DNA of 11,972 nt. It comes from an uncultured bacterium. GTDB lineage: Bacteria > Actinomycetota > Actinomycetes > S36-B12. The stretch spans positions 1 through 11,972 of the forward strand of contig CAITYI010000065.1 in assembly GCA_903896585.1 (NCBI GenBank), read 5' to 3'. The position numbers and the translations under genes were made by a program. The stretch's first letter is position 1; every line of letters begins with the position of its first letter. The notes under the pieces were generated by a model. That model searched no databases, was not told the DNA's origin, and saw only the letters and a program-made list of their open reading frames with translations. Positions 1-5,569 of this stretch are shown here, piece by piece.

Positions 1-37
1 CCCACCACCTCAGTCACCTGTGTCTCAGGCAAGGGTC
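1..37. other. Left-edge sequence downstream of the substrate-binding protein gene
   Basis: This short stretch lies 3' of the minus-strand lipoprotein gene. No hairpin followed by a T-run is visible, so I see no terminator. Read on the minus strand it contains a possible GTG start (20-22) followed by Thr-Glu-Val-Val codons, which could be the first codons of a permease gene continuing outside the window. Only six codons are available and no strong ribosome binding site is present, so I do not call a gene. Confidence 0.2.
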
Positions 38-1363
38 CTACTTGGGCTCTTTGGCCAGCACAGGCTCGAGAGCAGCTTGCAGAGCATCGAGTCCGGCTTG
101 AACCTCAACCTCACCCGAGAGAATCTTGGCGAGATTATCGGATGAGACCTTGTCGAACTCCGGCCACACGACGATTTGCGGATAGGTGTTGACCACTACG
201 TCAGGTGCGATGTTCAGCAGTGACAGGTAGGGGTATTTCTCTTGCAGGCTAGGATCGTCAATTATCGAGATCCGACCGATAGCTGCTGCACCGTTCTCCA
301 GCAGGGTCTTGGCATTGGTCTTGCCCAGCATGTATTCCAAGAATTGCCACCCGCACTCTGGGCTTGGAGAATCCGATGGAATTCCGATGTTCCAGCCCGC
401 TAATTCCACGGTATTGACTGTACCCGCAGGTACCGGGGCCACGCGGATGTTGGCGGCATTCGGGGAATTTTCCGGATCGAATATCCCAGCGGCGTAGCCG
501 GAGTACTGAACCATCTGGCCGATATCGGATCCGACGAATTGCAGAGTTACATCGTCACCGGTGGCACCCAAGGCACCCTGTGGAGATGAGGCCAACAGAC
601 TCTTGTAGTACTCGGTTGCCGCAACTGCCTCTGGTGTATTGACCGTGGGATTGAAGTCAGAGTCATAAAGCGTGCCACCGAAACTCCAGACGAGTTGCAT
701 CCACCACCACGTGGTGTTTGGACCGAAGCCCATCATTTGTCCAGATGCCTGCCCAGATGCCTGGATGGCATCTGCATTGGCTTTGTATTCATCCCAGGTG
801 GTTGCAGGTTGCAACCCCAAGCTGTCGTAGATGTCACCGCGGTACCACTGAATGAATGGTTCGGTCGAGAGCATGAGACCGTACTTGGCGCCATCGAAGT
901 TACCGTAGTTCTGAAGTGACGTTGGAATATCGTTAATGTCATATTCAGCCGAGTTAGCGACCCAATCACTTATGTCTGTGAGAGCTCCCGCTTTGGCAAA
1001 TGCTGCAAGGAACGTGTTGTCGAATTGCACAACATCGAATTCCCCTTGTCCGGACTGGATGGACAAAAGCGCCCGCTGGTGTGCGGTTCCGTATTCCACT
1101 TCGGTAAAGGCCACATCGATGCCCGTAGCCTCGGTGAAGGCGGGCGTCATGGCCTTAATCGCATCAGCACTTGGGCTGGGGATGAGGAAGACGTTAATTG
1201 ACTCGCACGTGCTTGCTACTTCTTCCGTTGAGGTTTCGGCAGACGAGGTGGCTGCCTCGGTCTCTTCGGTGCTCGTGGTTTCTTCACTACTTGAGCAAGC
1301 AGCAAGTACGAGCGCAGCCGCAGCGGTAGCGACCAATACGGCGTTGCGTCGTTTGTTGAACAT
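38..1363 (-). CDS. Sugar-type ABC transporter substrate-binding lipoprotein
   Basis: Predicted extracytoplasmic binding protein (441 aa) that captures a carbohydrate-like ligand and delivers it to ABC permeases. The N-terminus has basic residues (KRR, 4-6), a hydrophobic stretch (8-20) and the lipobox LAAC with lipidated Cys23. A Ser/Thr/Glu-rich linker (24-50) leads into a family 1 solute-binding fold (about 55-437). An aromatic cluster (TTWWWMQLVW, about 217-226) resembles the sugar-stacking surfaces of MalE-like proteins. Cys53 and Cys337 could form a disulfide. A tandem QASG pair lies at 201-208. The start is supported by GAAAGGAG (1370-1377) six bases before the ATG. Permease and ATPase genes are not in the window but could follow beyond its left edge. 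The gene is divergent from the amino-sugar-type operon, which suggests that it imports that pathway's substrate; this is inference. The family call is firm, the ligand unknown. Confidence 0.9.
   Translation of the reverse strand: MFNKRRNAVLVATAAAALVLAACSSSEETTSTEETEAATSSAETSTEEVASTCESINVFLIPSPSADAIKAMTPAFTEATGIDVAFTEVEYGTAHQRALLSIQSGQGEFDVVQFDNTFLAAFAKAGALTDISDWVANSAEYDINDIPTSLQNYGNFDGAKYGLMLSTEPFIQWYRGDIYDSLGLQPATTWDEYKANADAIQASGQASGQMMGFGPNTTWWWMQLVWSFGGTLYDSDFNPTVNTPEAVAATEYYKSLLASSPQGALGATGDDVTLQFVGSDIGQMVQYSGYAAGIFDPENSPNAANIRVAPVPAGTVNTVELAGWNIGIPSDSPSPECGWQFLEYMLGKTNAKTLLENGAAAIGRISIIDDPSLQEKYPYLSLLNIAPDVVVNTYPQIVVWPEFDKVSSDNLAKILSGEVEVQAGLDALQAALEPVLAKEPK
741..764 (-). repeat. In-frame 12-bp tandem duplication in the lipoprotein gene
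   Basis: The 11-bp sequence CCAGATGCCTG occurs at 741-751 and again at 753-763, making two adjacent 12-bp units that differ only in the last base. On the minus strand they encode QASG twice (residues 201-208) in a predicted surface segment. The reading frame is kept, so it looks like a tolerated slippage or duplication event. Confidence 0.8.
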
Positions 1364-1380
1364 TCGTGACTCCTTTCACC

Positions 1381-1403
1381 ATCGCCCGGAAGTCCCCGGC
1401 GAT
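1381..1403 (-). promoter_or_regulatory. Inverted repeat in the leader of the lipoprotein gene
   Basis: Arms of nine bases (1381-1389 and 1395-1403) are complementary except at one position and enclose a five-base loop (1390-1394). The structure ends three bases upstream of the GAAAGGAG ribosome binding site (1370-1377) of the minus-strand lipoprotein gene. It could be an mRNA hairpin affecting translation or stability, or a second DNA operator next to the palindrome at 1410-1430. The sequence shows the symmetry; the role is inference. Confidence 0.4.
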
Positions 1404-1409
1404 TTGGGA

Positions 1410-1430
1410 CAACATTACGTCGTAGTGTTG
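1410..1430. promoter_or_regulatory. 21-bp near-perfect palindrome, probable operator
   Basis: The half-sites CAACATTACG (1410-1419) and CGTAGTGTTG (1421-1430) flank a central T and pair at nine of ten positions, the exception being 1415/1425. The element sits midway between the divergent lipoprotein gene and the seven-gene operon, and its right end overlaps the first bases of the candidate -35 box TTGACT (1428-1433). A dimeric repressor bound here could block the operon promoter and possibly also the divergent one. No DNA-binding regulator is encoded next to it, so the protein and its family are unknown. Confidence 0.6.
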
Positions 1431-1456
1431 ACTAATTCAGGCATTTTGTAAATACT
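1428..1456 (+). promoter_or_regulatory. Candidate sigma-70-type promoter of the operon
   Basis: TTGACT (1428-1433, five of six matches to TTGACA) is followed after 17 bases by AATACT (1451-1456, four of six matches to TATAAT). Transcription would start near 1463, leaving about 45 bases of leader before the ATG at 1509. The ideal spacing, the AT-rich context and the overlap with the palindrome support it. An alternative -10 is TACTAT at 1453-1458. The divergent promoter for the lipoprotein gene must lie in the same region. TTTACA (complement of 1447-1452) is a possible -35 for it, but its -10 is not clear. Confidence 0.45.
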
Positions 1457-1508
1457 ATTGCTTAAATGAGATCGGAACCCCGGTCCACGTTCGCTCAGGA
1501 GCCTCGGA

Positions 1509-2351
1509 ATGCCACTCGACACAGACCCGATTTCGGGCCCCATCTCGGACCCCATCTCGGGCCCCATCTCGCGGGTTTCGGGGCGTCCAGTCTTGGTCGT
1601 GGTTGCCCATGGGGACGACCCAGCACTCTTTATTGGAGGAACGATTCGCCTGCTGGCCAACTCAGGCTGCGCGGTGCACATCCTGCGCTTCACCGACGAT
1701 GCCACCGACTCACATGGCCTCGACGCGGCTCAGACCGTGGTGCGCAACAGTCAGGAGTTTGAAGCAGCCGCGGAGATCCTGGGTGCCACGAGTACCGAGT
1801 CATTGGGCTTTGTATCTGACACCCTCGGAAATGTTCCGCGATTAGTCTTGCGCGAAGCCGCCATTCGAGCCATCCGGTCGGTGCGGCCGTTCGCCGTACT
1901 GACATTCGACCCGTACTCGGTTTTGTTCGAAGATAACCAAGATCACATCCGCATTGCTCAGGAAGTCGATGAAGCCTTTTGGACCTCCATGTTCGACAAA
2001 CACCATCCGGAGCACGCACATGAAGGTTTGGCTCTTCATGGGGTGGCCGAACGCTGGTACTTCGGGCGACGCCTACTCGAACCGACCGACGTCGTGGATA
2101 TTTCGGGGGTTCTCGATATAAAGGTTGCGGCCGCTTTGACTCATGTGACCATGATGGACAACCTTCTTCACCAGCTTTCCTTGATGGCTCACACTGCGGG
2201 TGTACCGACTGCCGTACTTCAACAGAAATTGAACAACCGAGACGTACTCGTAGAGGCCATGGTGCGTAGGAGTACTCACGAAGAATTGCGCATCGTTCGA
2301 TTCGCGGGCTTCGGAGATTTTTTTGATGAACTTTTAGAGGAGACGGTATGA
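1509..2351 (+). CDS. PIG-L/LmbE-family N-deacetylase with atypical motifs
   Basis: Predicted metal-dependent deacetylase (280 aa) of the fold that removes N-acetyl groups from amino sugars (MshB, BshB and GlcNAc-PI deacetylase relatives). After an unusual (D/G)PIS repeat (residues 6-21), the first motif reads VVVAHGDDPALFIGGT: His34 and Asp37 match the zinc ligands and Asp36 the catalytic base, but the usual HPDDE is HGDDP. The second motif, normally HxDH, is NQDH (143-146): the zinc ligand His146 is kept while the other His is Asn143. Length is normal for the family. The start is chosen for AGGAG (1497-1501) seven bases before the ATG. Its stop overlaps the next start as ATGA. As first gene of the operon it probably deacetylates the imported or phosphorylated substrate, though other amide or ester bonds are possible. 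Family confident, substrate unknown. Confidence 0.85.
   Translation: MPLDTDPISGPISDPISGPISRVSGRPVLVVVAHGDDPALFIGGTIRLLANSGCAVHILRFTDDATDSHGLDAAQTVVRNSQEFEAAAEILGATSTESLGFVSDTLGNVPRLVLREAAIRAIRSVRPFAVLTFDPYSVLFEDNQDHIRIAQEVDEAFWTSMFDKHHPEHAHEGLALHGVAERWYFGRRLLEPTDVVDISGVLDIKVAAALTHVTMMDNLLHQLSLMAHTAGVPTAVLQQKLNNRDVLVEAMVRRSTHEELRIVRFAGFGDFFDELLEETV
1524..1571 (+). repeat. Four 12-bp tandem units at the start of the deacetylase gene
   Basis: Four successive 12-bp units (1524-1535, 1536-1547, 1548-1559, 1560-1571) follow the pattern G(A/G)C CCC ATC TCG; the first is the most divergent. They encode DPIS, GPIS, DPIS, GPIS ahead of the catalytic domain. The last three units differ from one another by one base. 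The segment is outside the conserved fold and is probably a disordered N-terminal tail. It is a likely site of copy-number change between strains. Confidence 0.85.
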
Positions 2352-3361
2352 CTTTCACTGCAATCAACGGATTTAACGTTGAGTACGGCCGAGATGTGGC
2401 CGAAGGCATTGGCGATCGACTCGGCCGAACGGTCGTAGTTACTGATCCTGATGTGTGGACATGGTTCGGACCTCGATTTGGTGGGCCTGCGCAAAGGGTG
2501 ATTGACAACCTTGACCTAGAACCCGAATTCTTGGACGAGCTTGCCGCCTCGGTGGAATCAGATGTCACCATCGTCGGTGTTGGAGGTGGGGTCGCCATGG
2601 ACGTGGCCAAGTGGATTCACTGGCGTCGGGGACTACCGCTCGTTCAGGTGCCCACGTTGCCGAGTGTGAACGCCTGCTTCACGCGCATGACTGCGCTACG
2701 CGATGACGGCAGAGTTCGCTACGAAGGGGATGCGGTGCCCGAGGTGGTACTCGTGGACTATCGGATTTTCCAAGATGCTCCGGTTGAACTTGTGCGCGCA
2801 GGTATCGGCGATGTGCTCTCATGTCATACCGCGATTTGGGATTGGCGTCTCGGTGTACTTGCCGGCCATGAAATCGGTTGGCACGATGAATCAGCGGGAG
2901 CCTCTCTGCGTTATGTGGATGGGCTGCGTGCTGCCGCCCCGGCAATTCACGATGTCACCGAAGAAGGCATTCGATCATTGATGGAAATGCATCGAGAGAT
3001 CGGCTGGCGATGCCACGTCATGCAGCACGCTCGATTTGAGGAGGGCAGCGAGCACTTCTTCGCCTATTGCTTCGAGGAAGTGACCGGCAGAACCATTTTG
3101 CACGGAGAGCTTGTGACTTTGGGTGTCCTGATCATGTCTGCTGTGCAGGGCAACTCACCGCAGTTGCCTCGGGACATTGTGGCGATGTCAGGCACACGGC
3201 ATCGGCCGGAACAATTGGGCGTGACGTGGGAAGAGATTGATGCAACGCTGGACCGACTCCAAAGTTTCACGGTCGCTGGCAACTACTGGCACAGTGCCAT
3301 TCATGAGTCCTTTGATCCACAGGCAGCAAAGGAGCTGGCACGTGCCGCACTTAATTTCTGA
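2348..3361 (+). CDS. Glycerol-1-phosphate-dehydrogenase-like metal alcohol dehydrogenase (paralogue 1)
   Basis: Predicted NAD(P)-dependent alcohol/ketone oxidoreductase (337 aa) of the iron-type alcohol dehydrogenase superfamily, closest in motif pattern to sn-glycerol-1-phosphate dehydrogenase/AraM. The N-terminal nucleotide-binding part contains GVGGG (77-81) followed by MDVAKW, and VPTLPSV (101-107). The C-terminal helical part carries the expected metal ligands: Asp155 in AGIGDVLSCHT, His236 in EEGSEHFF and His252 in LHGEL. It overlaps the deacetylase by four bases and has AGAGGAGA-type ribosome binding sequence (about 2336-2343) before its ATG. A diverged paralogue lies three genes downstream. 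The context argues for a sugar or cyclitol (phosphate) hydroxyl as substrate rather than glycerol 1-phosphate for lipids. The sugar-phosphate cyclases (dehydroquinate and deoxy-scyllo-inosose synthases) share the superfamily, but the motifs fit the dehydrogenases better. Confidence 0.85.
   Translation: MTFTAINGFNVEYGRDVAEGIGDRLGRTVVVTDPDVWTWFGPRFGGPAQRVIDNLDLEPEFLDELAASVESDVTIVGVGGGVAMDVAKWIHWRRGLPLVQVPTLPSVNACFTRMTALRDDGRVRYEGDAVPEVVLVDYRIFQDAPVELVRAGIGDVLSCHTAIWDWRLGVLAGHEIGWHDESAGASLRYVDGLRAAAPAIHDVTEEGIRSLMEMHREIGWRCHVMQHARFEEGSEHFFAYCFEEVTGRTILHGELVTLGVLIMSAVQGNSPQLPRDIVAMSGTRHRPEQLGVTWEEIDATLDRLQSFTVAGNYWHSAIHESFDPQAAKELARAALNF
3331..3344 (+). promoter_or_regulatory. Ribosome binding site and GTG start of the ROK kinase
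   Basis: GGAG at 3331-3334, preceded by AAA, lies seven bases before GTG 3342, inside the 3' end of the upstream dehydrogenase gene. This decides the kinase start: the in-frame ATG at 3237 would put 35 unrelated residues ahead of the fold, and the GTG at 3363 has no comparable site. Confidence 0.7.
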
Positions 3362-4268
3362 TGTGGAATCACTTCCTTGTGTTGGTATTGACCTGGGTGG
3401 CTCGAAGATCAGAGCCGCAATTGCGACCGCAGATGGCACAATCCAAGCAGAGTCGACCGAGCGAACCGATATGCACGGAGGGATCCGAGTCCTCGATCAA
3501 ATCCATCGCATGGTCGAGGACCTACAAGGAACGAGTGGGGTTAATGCACAGCGGGTCGCTGTCGGGTCACCGGGTGTCATGGACGCTGAAGGACGATTCC
3601 AACTGTCGTTCAATATCGATGACCTCGCCGAACTGGCTCTCGCCGAAGAATTGCACGACCGTCTGCACATGCCGGTGGTTGTCGAAAACGATGTGAACAT
3701 CGCCGCTCTTGGTGAGCAGTGGCAGGGCTTAGGTCGGGGCCATAACAATTTTGCGGTGCTGTCGGTTGGTACCGGGTTGGGCATGGGTCTGGTTTTGAAT
3801 CGGCGCCTGCACCGTGGAGCGCGGGGCTTTGCCGGCGAGATTGCGTATCTGCCCATCGGCGCAGATCCTCGATCCGCGGAGAGTCTTCGGGTGGGCGCGC
3901 TGGAATCGGCGGTGGGCACACACGGTATTTTGCAGCGATTCGCTGCGGCCGGCGGCTCAGCCCATGATGCCAATGAAGTATTCAAGGCCGCACATGAAGG
4001 AGACCACGTAGCCCGTCAGGTGGTCGCGGTGGAAGCGGATCTCATTGCCGCAGCGATATTGGCCGTGTGCACCGTGGTTGACCCAGAGTTGATCATCATG
4101 ACCGGAGGGATCGGTGCTGATCGAGGATTTGTAGACCAGGTACGCACTGCGACCAAAGAGATCAGTCCGCACGAAGTTGTGATCGAGCGTTCACAATTAG
4201 GGGAGCGCTCGGGCGTTGTCGGTGCGGTTGCCGCGGCACTCTATGGGTTGAACGCGGTTTCGCCATGA
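3342..4268 (+). CDS. ROK-family sugar kinase lacking the usual zinc motif
   Basis: Predicted ATP-dependent kinase (308 aa) phosphorylating a hexose, amino sugar or related polyol in the cytoplasm. ROK signatures are clear: the phosphate-1 loop VGIDLGGSKIRAA (14-26), VVVENDVNIAALGE (112-125) with Asp117 as probable catalytic base, SVGTGLGMG (141-149) and the adenosine-side IIMTGGIGAD (251-260). There is no helix-turn-helix, so it is a kinase and not a NagC/Mlc-type repressor. The region where most ROK proteins have GEIGH followed by CxCGxxGC reads GEIAY (165-169) and RVGALESAVG (183-192), so both the zinc cysteines and the substrate-contacting His are missing. The GTG start gives a 20-nt overlap with the previous gene. 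The altered pocket suggests a non-standard substrate. Family confident, substrate unknown. Confidence 0.85.
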   Translation: MPHLISDVESLPCVGIDLGGSKIRAAIATADGTIQAESTERTDMHGGIRVLDQIHRMVEDLQGTSGVNAQRVAVGSPGVMDAEGRFQLSFNIDDLAELALAEELHDRLHMPVVVENDVNIAALGEQWQGLGRGHNNFAVLSVGTGLGMGLVLNRRLHRGARGFAGEIAYLPIGADPRSAESLRVGALESAVGTHGILQRFAAAGGSAHDANEVFKAAHEGDHVARQVVAVEADLIAAAILAVCTVVDPELIIMTGGIGADRGFVDQVRTATKEISPHEVVIERSQLGERSGVVGAVAAALYGLNAVSP

Positions 4269-4295
4269 TCACAATTGCGCCATGATCACGCATTG
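4261..4295 (+). repeat. 17-18-bp tandem duplication over the kinase stop codon
   Basis: CGCCATGATCAC occurs at 4261-4272 and 4278-4289, each followed by a similar tail (ACAATTG-like, then GCATTG), so the units are about 17 and 18 bp and adjacent. The first copy contains the kinase TGA (4266-4268). The second lies in the only real gap of the operon (4269-4327) and accounts for much of it. Confidence 0.75.
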
Positions 4296-4315
4296 CACAC
4301 ACACAACACATGAAA

Positions 4316-4330
4316 GCGGAGGATGCCATG
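4316..4330 (+). promoter_or_regulatory. Ribosome binding site and start of the aminotransferase
   Basis: GCGGAGG (4316-4322) lies five bases before ATG 4328. The in-frame ATG at 4310 sits in an A/C-rich stretch with no ribosome binding sequence. Starting at 4328 gives the family-typical beginning MSDLAALGGTPVR. Confidence 0.7.
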
Positions 4331-5569
4331 AGTGATCTTGCAGCTCTAGGTGGAACGCCAGTGCGTTCAATTCCCTACCCCCCTTGGCCGCAGTTCGACA
4401 ATTCCGAGCGCGACGGGCTTCTTCGTGTTCTGGATAGCCGCAACTGGTGGGCTAACCAGGGCACCGAGGTGCGCAACTTTGAGCGCGAGTGGGCTGAGTT
4501 CACGGGTGCTCCGCATGCGACGGCCATGACCAATGGCACCAATACTCTCGAGGCTGCCCTCCTGGCTTTGGGGGTTGGTCAGGGCGATGAAGTGATCGTT
4601 CCCGATTGGAGCTTCTTCGCAACCATCGGGGCGATATTGAGCGTTAATGCGATCCCGGTCATCGTGGATATTGATCCACTCACCGGCACGATCGATCCCA
4701 CCCTCATCGAGGCAGCGATCACCGACCGAACCAAGGCAATCGTTGTCGTACATGTGAGTGGAAGTGTTGCGGATATGGACGCCATTGGTGCGATCGCAAC
4801 AAAGCGTGGACTCCGCGTGCTCGAAGACTGCGCACACGCGCACGGAAGTACCTGGCACGGCAAGCATGTCGGCACATTGGGCGACGCAGGCTCATTCAGT
4901 TTCCAATCCAGCAAGTTGATGACCGCAGGTGAGGGCGGCGCGGTCATCACCAAGCACCAAGATATAGCCGACCTAGTCAACTCCTATGTGAATTGTGGCC
5001 GCGATCCCGGCACCTGGTATTACCGTCACTTCCGATTGGGAGATAACTGGCGCATGACCGAATGGCAGGGCGCCGTGCTGCGCAGCCAGTTGGCTCGGTT
5101 CCCCGAGCAGCAAATCAACCGAGCAGCAAACGCCGATCTGCTCAATCTCGAACTTGCAAAGATCCCGGGCGTGACCCCGCAGGGGCGTTTGCCGGGTTGT
5201 GATTCGCAGGGCAACTACTGCTACGTGGTGTTCGTTGATCCGCAGGAGTTCGGTGGCTCACGGGATCAGATCCGTTCGGCTCTGCTCGCTGAGGGCCTTC
5301 CACTGACAACTTCCTATCCGGCAATGCACTCCTTTGATCTGTTCCAGCACGCCGATGGTCTCGCGCCGCGCATCCGCGATTTCAGTCATTACCCGCCCTA
5401 CGCGCGGGAGTCATTCCCGGTCACCGACCGGCTGGCGGCTACTTCATTGTGGTTCACCACCGCGGTTCTCATGGGGTCCTCAGAAGATGCTCTCGACGTT
5501 GCGCGCGCTTTGGAAAAGGTGCACGGAGCGCGCCATGAACTTGCATCGGTGGTCGGCGTTGAGTATTGA
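4328..5569 (+). CDS. DegT/DnrJ/EryC1/StrS-type PLP aminotransferase
   Basis: Predicted pyridoxal-phosphate aminotransferase (413 aa) that moves an amino group between an amino acid, typically Glu or Gln, and a keto-sugar or keto-cyclitol. The N-terminal LGGTPVR...PPWP and NWWANQG patterns resemble the inosose aminotransferase (StsC)/AHBA synthase branch rather than nucleotide-sugar enzymes. PLP contacts include TNGTNTLEAAL (68-78), Asp167 in LEDCAHAHG, and the Schiff-base Lys196 in FQSSKLMTAGEGG. The length is normal for the branch. It follows the kinase after 59 bases, and its 3' end overlaps the next gene by 35 bases, so translation is probably coupled. With several oxidoreductases nearby it could aminate a ketone they make, or in catabolism run in reverse and remove an amino group. 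The exact substrate cannot be read from the sequence. Confidence 0.88.
   Translation: MSDLAALGGTPVRSIPYPPWPQFDNSERDGLLRVLDSRNWWANQGTEVRNFEREWAEFTGAPHATAMTNGTNTLEAALLALGVGQGDEVIVPDWSFFATIGAILSVNAIPVIVDIDPLTGTIDPTLIEAAITDRTKAIVVVHVSGSVADMDAIGAIATKRGLRVLEDCAHAHGSTWHGKHVGTLGDAGSFSFQSSKLMTAGEGGAVITKHQDIADLVNSYVNCGRDPGTWYYRHFRLGDNWRMTEWQGAVLRSQLARFPEQQINRAANADLLNLELAKIPGVTPQGRLPGCDSQGNYCYVVFVDPQEFGGSRDQIRSALLAEGLPLTTSYPAMHSFDLFQHADGLAPRIRDFSHYPPYARESFPVTDRLAATSLWFTTAVLMGSSEDALDVARALEKVHGARHELASVVGVEY

Noticed and set aside
1690..2610. 306-codon open frame on the minus strand opposite the deacetylase and first dehydrogenase genes.
   Set aside because: The translation is rich in Arg, Pro and Ser with no recognisable domain and lies fully antisense to two well-supported genes; it is a GC-rich shadow frame.
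3237..3341. Upstream ATG start for the ROK kinase.
   Set aside because: It would overlap the dehydrogenase by 125 bases and add 35 residues unlike any ROK N-terminus; GTG 3342 has a good ribosome binding site.
2348..3361. Sugar-phosphate cyclase (2-deoxy-scyllo-inosose or dehydroquinate synthase), which would make this an aminocyclitol antibiotic cluster.
   Set aside because: The GIGD...DW, EEGSEH and HGEL blocks match G1PDH-like dehydrogenases better than cyclases, and no other antibiotic-cluster genes are present.
3497..3985. 162-codon minus-strand open frame opposite the ROK kinase.
   Set aside because: Low-complexity Pro/Arg/Ser composition, no motif, and fully covered by a convincing ROK kinase.
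3342..4268. ROK protein as a NagC/Mlc/XylR-type repressor acting on the palindrome.
   Set aside because: It has no N-terminal helix-turn-helix; the fold begins almost at once with the ATP-binding loop.
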